Source: Mactromeris polynyma (lineage: Eukaryota > Mollusca > Bivalvia > Venerida > Mactridae). Taken from it: a stretch of DNA of 64,000 nt. Under the pieces are notes generated by a model. It did not search any database and was not told where the DNA came from. It worked only from the letters and a program-made list of their open reading frames with translations. The stretch is from positions 248,001 through 312,000 of the forward strand of contig JASFXZ010000079.1 of the NCBI GenBank assembly GCA_032209605.1, read 5' to 3'. A program made the translations under genes and the position numbers. Of the stretch, positions 10,986 to 23,800 are shown one piece after another; position 1 is the first letter of the stretch, and each line of letters begins with the position of its first letter.

Positions 10986-11907
10986 CTGAAACAAAAAAAG
11001 AAGCTTATTGATAAATATAATACAATAATATGATAAATCTTCTGGAACTTTGAATATATTAAAATGCGACTCAGTACCGTAAAATAATGCAAAATTGGAC
11101 AGGTCACGAAGTTAATTATATTTGCCCAAATAAAAAGTAACGTAAAGTTTCTCATTAAATTTAATAATGTGCAATCGCATATTTGAAAATGTAGCGTAAA
11201 TTAGCACAATTAAAAGGTAACGTAAATTTGCATAGTTGAAAAAGTAACGTTATTCGGCCTAAACTCACTTTACTGACATGCATTAATGATCTCACTCACC
11301 AAGTATCGGCTTAGAATAAAGTGAAAAAAGAAAGGGTTCGAATCAAAGTTCGAGAACTATATGATAACATTAACATAACAGTTCAACTCGTACCTTTCCT
11401 ATGTTTTGCACTATCTGCAAAAGAGTGCGTGAAATTGTTTGAATGGAAAACATTTACACCGTTACCCTTTATAAACTCACCTCACGTTTTCAGTAATTTT
11501 ATTAGACAATGAGTTATGTGAGGTATGCATTGTTATTGAAATCTTTCAGAAAACAAGTTCACAAAGCGCCTCAAAACATGACTTATATAAGATGAGGAAC
11601 ATGTTTTGCAGAGAAATATTGCAAACAAAGGCATCAATACACTCTGATTGTAAACAAACCATATTGTGTCTAAATGTTAAGACGTAACAGAGATAATCAT
11701 ATGTATATTTTTATTACAATTCATCCACGTGATGTTTCAGTTTAAAACGCTTTTTCTCATTAGTATATCTCGTTATTTTCAAAATATCTTTGTAAACAAA
11801 CTACACGTATAAAGTGTGTGTGTATTTTCATCTGCATTGATAGTTTTAATGACCAAGCAGACATGTATATCACCCTTAAACAAATGATATAGTAAAATGA
11901 ATACCAT

Positions 11908-12071
11908 ACTAGTAAAAATGTAACGTTAGTGCAGCAAATGTTAAAAACATAAAACACTAACTTAGGAAATTTCAATGGAGTCGAATACGATACTAGTAAA
12001 AATGTAACGTGAGTCCAGCATAAGTTAAAAACATAAAACACTTACGTAGGAAATCTCGATGGAGTCGATCT
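11908..12071. repeat. 84-bp tandem duplication covering the proposed NPF exon 1 donor
   Basis: Two copies start at ACTAGTAAAAATGTAACGT (11908 and 11992). The right copy carries CCTAC|GTAAGTG. The left copy has the decayed version CCTAA|GTTAGTG. Both share TTAAAAACATAAAACACT and GGAGTCGA. Confidence 0.75.
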
Positions 12072-12101
12072 GTCAAACAATTGAATGGTTCACTATTATG
12101 T
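12046..12101 (-). other. NPF: Proposed NPF 5' UTR exon 1
   Basis: A TATA box ends at 12123, about 22-30 bases upstream of the proposed start. The transcript would run through ACAGATCGACTCCATCGAG to a strong donor, CCTAC|GTAAGTG, at 12045. No open frame is needed here because the ATG is in exon 2. The exact transcription start is a guess, and an alternative donor at 11299 (CTTG|GTGAGTG) is possible. Confidence 0.45.
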
Positions 12102-12122
12102 TGTGGCTTTGTTTGTTCCTTG

Positions 12123-12131
12123 CCTTTTATA
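12123..12131 (-). promoter_or_regulatory. TATA box, candidate NPF promoter
   Basis: TATAAAAGG on the minus strand is an excellent TATA consensus, and a strong splice donor lies about 80 bases downstream. It is the only such match noticed upstream of the NPF coding exon. Confidence 0.5.
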
Positions 12132-14660
12132 GTGTCGTAGAGACAAGCGGTGTCAAAAACAGAAATTGTTCCATTTGACCCACAATGACCGAAACATAAA
12201 AGACAATCTATTTTGAATTTGTTGAAAAAATTGTTTCTACAAATTGAATGTCATATGGTTTTGAAGTAAAACTTTTTGTTTGTCTAATGACGTATTGTTC
12301 CGTGCTGAGTTAAATTGGAAATAAAAACGTCACGGCTTGATTTTCATCATATCACACATGAATGATTATGTTTATATATTTGAACAATACACGTGTCGAA
12401 TCAAGTTACCGATACCTTATAAACATGTTTATGTGGTATGCATAAATAATAGATCAATCCGCACTGCATGTATGTTGCATCGTTTCTAACACTGTTTAAA
12501 AGCACAGGCAACCATTCATTGTGTACGGAAAGCATACATATTAACGTAAATAGTTTCGTTTTGAAACAGCTCATCCTATGTTTACTGTAATTTCAGTACT
12601 TTGATTTTTCTTTGCAGATATACTATAGCTTAAGTCAGCAAATCATTGGATTCATTATGCAACGATACATAATCATATGATACCTTCAGACACGTGGTGT
12701 CTACACAATTCCATTTAAGCCGACCAAACATTGACAATCACTTGTTTATTTCATTCTGACCTAAGTCGAGATTGAACGCCTTGAATTCACAGACAAATTA
12801 ATGGAAACTAACAAAACCTGAAATTGCTTGAATGTTTCTGGCATCTTTGAAAAGTGTAACGAAATTGGTTGTTATGTTCAATATTAGCTGCTGAGAAAAC
12901 CGAAACTGTAACCACGTGGTGTGGAAATATAGAGTGGACGGACATAAAGTCGGGTCGGTATTTTGTTTTTAAAAGTAACTGAATCATTGTGATTTATATT
13001 AAACGAATAACGACATCGTTAAATTGGCATTTTCAAATATTTTTCACCATTCATGCTTCCAACCTGTCAATATTTTTATGTTGAAGATGTATCTGGCTCA
13101 TCTGAACGTAACATGTTTGAACTGGCTTTATCCAGTAGTGTTGTAACATCTCTAATAAGACGTTTTTCTTATATTTTATGATGTACAAACATCTTTCTTC
13201 AACAAATATGGATTAATACAATTGTTTAAGTAAACAAATGAATAAAAATTAGTATTTCTTTTATAGGGTACGAAAAATGCGACGTTCATCTCATATTTGC
13301 TGCTATATTGACATGGAGGATTCTCTAACGTGCGTGTGTGATTTCAAAAGGCAAACAGAAAAAACACAACAAAGACGAACGACAACAACATATACAAAAA
13401 AGGGAATAAAGAAATCCGGCAGTCAATGACACATACAAAGGGCATAGCTATCTTGGAAGTACAAGGAGAATTGGAAATAATACATAAATGTTTGCAGATG
13501 GTGACATTCCGTACAAAGCGGCTTTACGATCGAGTTGTATTAACTATCAACATATCACGATAAACACAGAGTCAATACTTCTGTTCAGATTAACATGTAG
13601 TTATTTTTGTTGCAACAATAGCCAAAATAGATGATTGCAGAAAAGTAAATACAAATAATAAAATAAAAACTAACACAAATAGGCTGCCTCAGATTTAATG
13701 AAAACACATACTCTTTCATACAGATAAACGTATTTACAAGCAGTCGCAATCTAGTTTAGGTAAACATATTTATACGCAGTCACAGTGCTATTTATTTAGG
13801 TCAACGTATGTAAATTAAAAGCGCTATTAAAACACAAAATGACATACATTTTATCCACAAACAAACATACACACTGGACTTCACAGTGTATACACAAGAT
13901 AAACAAATACATAGAATAAACAAAGATAGTATCAAACATAATCGTACACACTAACAATCACCAGTCTATATACAACACCCCTGTTTCAACGCCAAGAGGC
14001 GTCGATATGTCAATATGTAGAACAGACAAAAGGCTCGTTATGATCGGTGCAAAGCACTTCATCCAATCAGTCACATATATGGACATCAATCATACAAAAA
14101 TATGAACTAATCATAAAACATCAATAAAGTCATAATTCTAGTTGACAATAAGTATGCGTACTATATAACGAGGATGAACAATATTATGGCATGAGGATTT
14201 TGACTCCGTTTAGACTCCTTATTTATGTACATGTACAGTATCTAAATTAAGACAACATTAAGCTGATGCAGAGAAAAAAGCCTCCCCTTATAGAAGACTA
14301 GGAGTTGAAACCGTGTAAGGGTATACATCTATGCGGATGGGGCAATAAGGATTTTTTACCGTTTCTATTTTCGATCTGCATTACTACGTAATGAACCTGA
14401 ATGGAGTAAAACTGCCTGCGATTACTTACTTTTTCAAAATATTGAGGTGTATATACACACGCACACATATATATATGTTTCCTCATTGCAAACAACCGTA
14501 AATTGGGGACTGATATTTCCGTTCAAAACCTACACGGAAGCTACAAACACGTGTTCCCCACATGGGAAACCTTACATAATTTTCTCTTGCACACCAGCTG
14601 TGCTATGAACAACACAGTGTCCCTAGCAGAACATACTCTGATATTTTATAGACGTGCTTC
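12132..14660. other. Intergenic region, no gene recognised
   Basis: AT-rich sequence between the NPF promoter and the 3' end of the multi-domain membrane gene. A dispersed repeat fragment lies at about 13370-13500 (related to 26165-26300), and another at about 14296-14350 resembles 42000-42060 (GTGTAAGGGTATACATCT). The 3' UTR of the upstream gene must start below 14661. No canonical AATAAA was found close by. Confidence 0.5.
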
Positions 14661-14851
14661 TTAAATTGCAGTATCATCAGAAGTTTCATTCGTCTTGCTC
14701 GTATTCTTCATTTTCGTGACTTTTGATTTAGTTTTCTTTGGTTGAATCTTCTTTCCATTTTTGATATCCCTGAATGCTTTTATAAGTGATGGCATATCTA
14801 GTATTACTACAGCAACTGCTACTGATACGATTACACCAACACCTACCGTAC
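14661..14851 (-). CDS. Multi-domain receptor, last exon: membrane span and basic cytoplasmic tail
   Basis: Entered in phase 1 after TATATATTACAG. It reads TVGVGVIVSVAVAVVIL, a single transmembrane helix, then DMPSLIKAFRDIKNG and a Lys-rich tail ending SDDTAI and TAA at 14661-14663. No kinase, ITAM or other signalling domain is visible. The Lys/Thr-rich tail has many potential phosphorylation sites. Confidence 0.88.
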
Positions 14852-17800
14852 CTGTAATATATAGGAAGGAAATATGCAGGAATGGTTAAGTTGGTACAGG
14901 GAACACTACATTCGCATGACAATGGGGCTGGGTTGTATCAGAGGGTGTGTACATTGGCATTGGGATGGGAACTGAGAGGAAAAGGTACCCATCATGTTTA
15001 TAGAATTGCAATATTTAGTTAATACATCCTTAAAATTCACATGTAAAAAGTTCCTAGCAAATGTATCCGAACTTTCTAGTAAATTTATTACTAGACCTAT
15101 CGTCGCTCTGTTTCAGAAGATATTCGACATGTAATTAACTTACTAATTGTTCTCGTTTGCTTTTGAAACTTACCGATAGCAACTGATGATTTGCGGTCAT
15201 CTTTAGCAGAATTATATTTACGGAAATGCGAAGAAGTGGATTCAGCGTCAAGGTATAAATCCTTCAGTATGTCAGCTAGTATTTCTTCTTCTGTGAGATT
15301 ACCATAAATCCCGGAATTACAAAAGCAGGGTGAAATGTATATGGGTTCAATTGTCGTAAAAGGTGTGAAATTGGTCGGAAATATGGATGTTGATGATACA
15401 GTTGTAGATGTAGTTGTTATACATATCGAAGGATATGAAGTGATGTCTGTAGGATCCGTCAGGTTCGTTTTCGCGGAGGTATCTGAAAATATAGAGGCAA
15501 ATTTATGTTCCTCTTGATAAACAAGAATATAGCGGACAAACACGAAATGTCACATACACAGCGCGAAGCCATCTCTAAATAACTTGGAAATATAAAAACA
15601 TATGTGCATATGAAAATTAATTCACAACGACGTGATTTTTATTGTGACGTCATCTATCTTGTGACATCACCATTTTGCTACCAATATCCTTGTGCCAAAC
15701 GCGAATTGATACCTGTATATTGTTCAATATATGCTTATTACTTAATCAGTAGATGTATGAACCTTACCGTTCAAACAATACCTCCACATAAACGTTTCAG
15801 AATTCGTTGACTGATCAAAACAATCACACTGGTGATATTCACATTTGTTTCCCGAATAGGTCACACCGCGACAACCGAAAGTATCCAAACATCGCTCATA
15901 GCATACTTCCGGATTTGAAACCCACTGTTCCGTCATAGTTTCAAACACAGCACATGTACCAATACCTTGTACAGTATACATCTCATACACGGGACAATCT
16001 GAAAGGAATCGATTTAGAAGTGTAGCACATGGATTCCTGGATTCACAATACAGAGGTGGACAACCCAGGACCGGACAAAGGGTTTAAAATGTAACAAAAC
16101 AAGAAGGAAATGATAACAAGAGGGGCAAGAGTGTTTATGATCGCCGACTTCCAATCACTTGCGCCTCACCGCGGATGTATCGAATATCATCCGGGATGTA
16201 TACATTGTATGTGAAGACTTGCGGAAGATCGCTGCTTCTACCCTGGTGTCGGTATATGACCAGGTCCCAGAGGTCTTCCTCCACCATAGTAGCTTGATAA
16301 GTCACTACATGACTCTAGCTGTTTATGTGACTTAAAACTCAGTAATAAAAAATGATAATGGGTGAACTAAAACTGCGGAAGATATGGGAGATGGTAAACA
16401 ATATAACTAAACAAAGGGAGGAAATATGAAATGAAATTAAAATGAAGGTGAATTTGGAACAAACGAACAGTTTATAAACGTCACATTACAGGTAGCTGCA
16501 TAACATAATCTGAAGATTACCTTTCAATGAATGAAAGTTTTGCTCCGTCATTGGTTGTCTCTCTAGAACATGTAATGCATTCAAAGTGTCACCGAACTTT
16601 ACAAAAAGAAATCATAGGCCCACACTGTGCGCATTATCAATTTCCAGGTGGTTTTCTATGCTGACAGGATATATTACATATCGGTAAGAATTGGACAGTA
16701 GCAATAGTATTGTCCTTACTGCTAAGACATATAGTAGTAAATATGCCTTTACTTCCTCTATAACTAACAACCGGATGCTATTGTTGTATTAAGTAGTCAA
16801 AGAATATAGTGGGATGATGACAATTACCACCATTTTAATTTATTTCCTACAGTTTTGAATAATATATGTATAACAGTTTATTCTATGTTATACTGCACAT
16901 AACGTTGCTTCAATTTACTAAACCTACCGGTATCGCACGATTTTCTGTAGAAAGTTGAGTCATATTGTTGCTGTACCCTCCCACACTGAAACTCGGAACA
17001 GACGGACGAACTTATGTTATACAACAATCCTTCGCAGTTTGTGTCAATGTTACAATCTGTCAAACAGTTGAGTTCAGTGTCTGAATTAATGTCTGACGCT
17101 GGTTGGCAAATAGTTCCTTCTTTGCAATTCAAACACGTTTGTGTTGTGTGTGACACGCATTCTGAATTGATACAGAATAATGATCTGACTAAAGATAACA
17201 ACATCAAAAATTGGAATGACATTGCAACATCACAAGAGTATACAACTGAGAGCAAAATCTTATGTATAACCGTATGTTTAACTTTGCTTCTGGCCCGAGT
17301 TCTGTCAACGAGAAACTGGAGGGTGGGTGAACCTTTTAACAATATACTAACCCCCTGTGGTGTTTTGCCACTGACCATTCAAAGGCGGAACTTATATTTT
17401 CACCCATTTCTTATGTCTGGTGTTCTCTTTGACACTATAATTGTTTGCATATATGTACATATATATTTGTTCATGTCTCCTTGTGCTTTACGGTGATTTT
17501 GTACTTTATATAGTCTATGACCCGGTTACCGGTGTATACTAGTGACCGGTGTAATCCAAATATCTATTACGTCATGTCATTTACATACTGGAAGTTTTTT
17601 ATGTGCGATCCATCAAAGTAACAACAATGAGCTCTGCTATGCTGCAGTAACAAAGCGGTGTTAGAGTAATAATCATCCCATCGAATTTAAAGACAATGTT
17701 TACAACAGGACATTTTTCTAGAGGAGATGTCCCTAAATGCACCGCTTACTGGTAACAAAATGGCGTCCAATTTTATTTTTGTTCATGTTAAATCGAGTCA

Positions 17801-20800
17801 AATAGCACATGTTTGGTGGAATTTGCAGCTGTTTTGTTGGTTGCGTGATGTGTTTGGAATGAAAATCTATCAAATACAATGAATTAAGCAGTTGAAAAAT
17901 GTTACCGCTTACACGGTCAGGGAGTATATGTGCCATTTCCCCTTTAGATAAACGTCTTAATTGAATAAATTTCTTACTTGTAAACCATTAAATGATGATT
18001 CAAATCGATGTACCTGCTTTGTACTATATGACGTTGCGTCGCAAGAAACGAAACAGCAAAGTAGTTTGTAACACAATATAATTCGGGCAGACACTATTTG
18101 TAGACGAGAACACATGACGTTTGTTCTCTTCTGTGATCGCTATAGGATCAAATCAACCAAATAAGTTTAAACTTTTTATTTAACATCGATTGTTAAACAA
18201 GTTCTTACAGCTTACAAAATATTACTCTCGATGCTTTCTTCCTGGGTAACCAACTAGTACTTGCTAGTACAAAAGTGGTTGTGATATTCGCGATCAAACT
18301 CCACCAGGTGGGGCTCGAACTCACGACCTGCGGATGAGCAGTCAGGCGCTGTACCCCTCGACCGCCACTCCCAACAGAATAAAATCTTATTTCATTAAAA
18401 GACTTTTTGTTATTTTCATATTGACGCATTGCTTAATCGAAAGTAGCCTATTTTAGCCTATCAAAATGAAAATAAACATTTATGTGACCCTTGTCAGAAA
18501 CTCTGACAAAAGACAAATGTGACAGAGAGAATTGTCTAATTTGTCGTACTAATAACGCGCAGGGAAATGACATACGGTTGCATAAAGTATACCGCCAAAA
18601 CCGGGATTTAGGACAGAAAGTATCACAAACAATAACATGTGCATTGGGTTCCTCTTGAAAAAGACAGTGTGCAGTTATATGTCTTATTTTGTACAGCAAA
18701 ATAGAAAAAAAACATAATTCCATCGGCAAGGATGCATATTCTTTTCAAATATGCACATTTATTTCATGGATATGCAAGACTACTTCAAGAAGATGTCTGA
18801 CAAAGCAAGAAATGAACGTCATACCATTAATACAATTCTTGAAGATGAGGAAGTTTGTGTTGCTGTCTGAAACCAAACTGTCAGTGCAGTTATAGTAAGT
18901 ACAAACGTCTTGTCCAATACAAAGGCCTACTGCCTTGCAGTACGGGTCATCTAGACATTGACCTATACACTCAGAGCTCGGCCTAAATCCTACATCAGTT
19001 TGATACGGTGAGCAGGCTGGAGCCTTTGTTGTCAACGCAGTCATATAAATATTTAAGCATTCTGAAATCAAACATCCGATCATTTTGAATGTGTACATCA
19101 TTATGTTGGGATTTTTACGCGGTCGTTCAACAGTAATTTGTTCGGTTCGGCGGTCATCTGATCTAGCCCTTGTTGCAGGATTCCAAATCAACTGATCAAA
19201 CATCCGGAAGTACGCATAAAAGTAAGTTTACAAAAAGAATATGTCCGCAATAATGAGTACCATTTTGTCAAAAACCTGTAGCATAGTTTGAAAACACTAA
19301 CTATAATTTAACCGATTATTCCGAGTTGTGCTTGTCGAGTGCTGAACTCGAAACTGTTCTAAATGCATATAACTACAGAAGACGATGCGAGAGTTTCGCA
19401 TGCATGCTCGATATATCGTGTAGTAATACTAATATCGAATGTTTCAAACATTATACTCGAAATTAATCAATCTGTCATAAGATGATGAGTTCCAATGCTT
19501 AAGACAACATTTTAAAAAACAAAGGGACTGGAGTGTACACTATCTGGTCTTCATCAGGATGTTCAACAAATCAATTTCCCGGTATCAAGGAGTCGAAAAT
19601 ATGCAAATTGTACAAACTGGAATTTCATTGGTTTGAATAGCAGAATAACGTCATCGATAAAAGCAAAACGTAACGGCATGCGCATTATAATCTAATGACT
19701 GTATAGCTAAATAGTACCTGGGTTGGTTGTCCGCCGGAAGACCGTGTTCCCCTCTCCATTAGGGGCTGGTCTGTCACATTCATACTGGCGACATTTTCTG
19801 TCACTTGAACTGTAGATAATGACGTTACAATCCACACAAGAAGTGTCACAGTCACTCGCTGCATCAATGTCATTTTCTATTGCCATGACTGGATATATTT
19901 TGCCTGTATCCCAAGATTCGCCACAATCTGAACGACCGTCTTTTATAACCTGTGTGTACATTTTGACTGGATCGTATTCTGTACAAAAATATAAAAACAA
20001 TAAATAGTTCCCACATCTACAATATTTACCCTTTATTCTGAATTGTCGGGTCATATTGATAGAAAAATGTCCTTAATGTTTATGGGGAATATAATGTAAA
20101 CGATGATAAATTAATCAGATTTAAAAATATAACTTATTAATTATGCACATGTCTATCAAAATGGCCGACAGTTAAGAAGAAGGGAGGTAAATATTGTAGA
20201 TGTGGGAACTATGTTTTTATGATATACGAATGCCTTTTTAATCTAATGTAATAACATGTTACATCGCACTTTATCCTAAAATTCTAAATTTTACAATTGG
20301 AAAATAGGATTCTGGTCAAAATTACTTCAGCGTTAGTTTCGGTAAGGTTTTGAAAACAAGTAAAACAGATTAACGATTAAATTGTGGTCCTTCATGTCGA
20401 ATAGCGCAGATGTAATCGGACAAGAAGTGGACAATATTGCAGTAAGAATTACCCCACATTGTTTCAATATTAGGGAAGCTCGGAAATATATTCTGGATTA
20501 GGTTCACTACCGCTACTAGTATTCAGGAAGTTATTAACAAGCTTATAAAAACCACAATCTGTAAGAATTTGCAATGTCGCAAAGAATAATGCTTAGGATA
20601 TGTTAGAACCAGATATAGACAATCTATGTAAAGTAAGCTAATGTCGTTTCTTTGTTTAGATCACACTGGGAAGGGTTTATCAACAAACCTGTTATTGTCA
20701 TGCACACACGCATCACAAATGTTGTGGACATTGTTGCATTTTGATAATCCGCGCATGAGTGATATTCACAACTTTCCGCATATGTACTATACGAGATTGC

Positions 20801-23800
20801 TCTGAAAAGTTTAATTATTGTTTCTTAAGTATTTACATTCTGAGGGATGCTAGCCTTGTGTGCATTGTTTAACACAAACATAGGGTATTGTATAACTAGC
20901 ATTTAATAAAGTAAGATAATTTTTGCTAATGTTTCATGTCTTTTCAAAGACCATTTGATATTCATAAGTATAAGGTTACGACACTTCAGATGGATATACA
21001 AGGCTTCAAAACTCAAATCACATTTTTCATCTCACCTTGGTTATGGTACGATTTTGAAATTGGTCACACAATATTCTCATGCAACATAGCTAATCTTAAT
21101 ATTAACATAAACATACAAAATATAACTTCTATCGAAATACATTGAAAATGAAAAATAACTTTAAGCATATATTCTGATATAAAAATGATCGTCCTGGCAC
21201 ATACAGAGATACAATGCCTAAAAGTCTCATTACTTTGGATGCAGACGGGTTAAGTAAACTTCACCGTACCTACAATTGTCCATGTCTAGGCATCTATTCA
21301 CACAGTAATCTGCTGTTACCCCGAAATCAAAATCAAGTGTCGGACACGATCCATGTTTGTCTGTCAAAGTCAGTAGACGATATATCGGACAATCTGAAAA
21401 ATAACACTATCATACATGTATAATTAGTTAAATAAAGTATACAGATAGACGAAATGCATTATATATTATTTTATTACAGTACCTAAAACGGTACAAGACA
21501 TATCTTCCGTAGATTTTGATTGTTGTAAGCTAGAAAATGTATGATTCTAAAGAATTGCACGTCCGCCAGTAGATTCGATGTCAAAAACACGTACATTGTT
21601 TCAGATCACTTTGTCATTAAGTATTGGAGTTGCTCAAAATTCAAAATAGCGGTTCGGTTCTTTGTTCAGCATGTAACCACTAACCACCTCTTAAGTCGGT
21701 TTGTTGCCGTACTGTAATAGCTGTCAAAGAAGGCTATATAATCAGTTGCTGTTTTAAGACTGTTGATTTCAGGACTGTTGTATTTAATATATTGTAATAG
21801 GTCAACGGATTGTCAGATTTTCAGAAAGCTGTGCCATAAAATCAAGTTTTGCAATGACCATTGACCCTTATTTTTAAAACATTCTATTCATTGTTGAAAC
21901 AATAACATTTTAGAATGAGTATTTTCGTTCCATTTATGAACAGAGGTACAACCTAATACGAGATTGGTAAGTGAAATGATCAGCTTTCACTAGACTTTGA
22001 TTGAATCCAGGATAATAACGGATACTTATACCCAAAACTCAAATCACAAATAAATATCTTTTAAATCTGATAGTGACTCATAGTGAGTGTAAAATAGATT
22101 GTAATTTTGAATGAGTGCTGGATATACTTTCAGGTCCATTTTCTTACAGATTTCAATGTAAAAATAGCTAAGGGAATATTTTTAAGTCTGAGTGTGGAGT
22201 GTGGCATTAAAACCAAATAATTACTCCAATATCTCATAAGCACATATACGTCGCAAAGAACACAGAACAAACACCCATTAGAAATTAAAGAAAAATTATT
22301 ACAGTATATATAAAACACGAAACTACCGTTACTAGTTGAACGCCGAAACATCACGCTATTCATTGCAATATAATCTTGCATGATCCAATGACAATCCATG
22401 TATAAGCAAAATCTCAGATCGTAGTCATAGTAATAGGTGTAGTTGTTCATATCGGAGTTAAACATAGCCTGGCATTCCCCGCTAGTTTTGAATGTTTCGT
22501 AGTGAGCATACCACTGGCAGTACTGCGATTGTCTGCAGTCCACGCAGATCTGATCGTTTGTACGCAGTGGCTCTGAAATTACAGCAAAATACGCATTTAT
22601 TAATGGAAGTTTTACACAAAAACATATTTCCCCCCAAAACTGACTCTTTGAGACAGAATCTCATCGTAGGACATTGAACCGAAACTGTTATGTATAACGT
22701 TTCATAATGATAGTCATTTGAACTACAATTATATCTGAACATTAGTCCATGCTTTTTTATGCATGAGCAGCCAAAGCGACATACGTTAGGTTTAAGGGCA
22801 AGCATAATTAGATAATAAATTAGTCGAAGGACGAGACAACTATATATACAGCCAAGCCTGACAGCTCTCACTACTACACAGAATTAGAAGAATGCGGTCT
22901 ACGTTGGCAAATGGTCTCAGAAATAGTTTTCGAACCATTTATTATTCAAAATTAGTTTAAACTTTAAACTTATTAATAGTTCGATTTTGTTTTCGAACTT
23001 AAGTTATTAATCACCTTTGATGACTCTTTCCTCAGTTGATAGACACTAGATCTACTCTCGCTCAATTAGTGATTGTGAAGATCACTGTTTAATCTCGTCC
23101 ACGACGAGATTTGTACTCAGCTTTACAAAGTTTTTGATTGTTAAATTTACAGACTGTACATACTGTAGATAATGTTTGTCTTTCTTATGTTATGGGTCGG
23201 CAAAACTTAAATTCTGACTCTGACACCTACCAAAGGAGCCACGTGCAAAACTTTACAAAACTTCTCGTCTGATTAAGTAACTGACTGATAAACATTAATT
23301 GGTATCAAAGTACGGTTTTGCGGAAACATTAATTACTATTAATTATTAATATTTCATTACTCGAATAAATACATAAGCCTCACCGTTATCAAGACATCTT
23401 TTATAAACGAATGTTGGATTATCAGTGTAAGAAATGGCATAATTAGAACAGTTGTGGTATTCACAGAAGCCGCCAGACGCGTAGTAAGTTGTCGCCCTAC
23501 AACCTGGCATATCCAAACATCGAGCTGTGCATTGTTCCAACATCACCAGTTCGCCCCTATCTTCCCCGATGACGTCGCACGTACCAGCATAATCGGTAGA
23601 GGTAAATATCTCGTACTTTGTGCAATCTGAAAAACAATTGACGAGGAAGTCGAGCAAGTAATGTAACATTTCAAAGTAATCAGTCACTCCAAAACCACAC
23701 GAAGACATGCAATATATATGAGCGCTGCTGTACGATTTCCAACCTCTTCTTTAAGTGTTATTTCCAGAAAACGTCACATGTGACCTCACTGACAGTAAGC

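Noticed and set aside
11300..11340. Alternative NPF 5' UTR exon ending at CTTG|GTGAGTG (11299)
   Set aside because: Good donor, but no TATA or initiator upstream. The 12.1-kb exon with TATA box is preferred, though both are possible.
17014..17496. 160-codon plus-strand open frame
   Set aside because: Its first part is the exact antisense of domain B11, which has splice sites and cysteine framework. The rest has no features.
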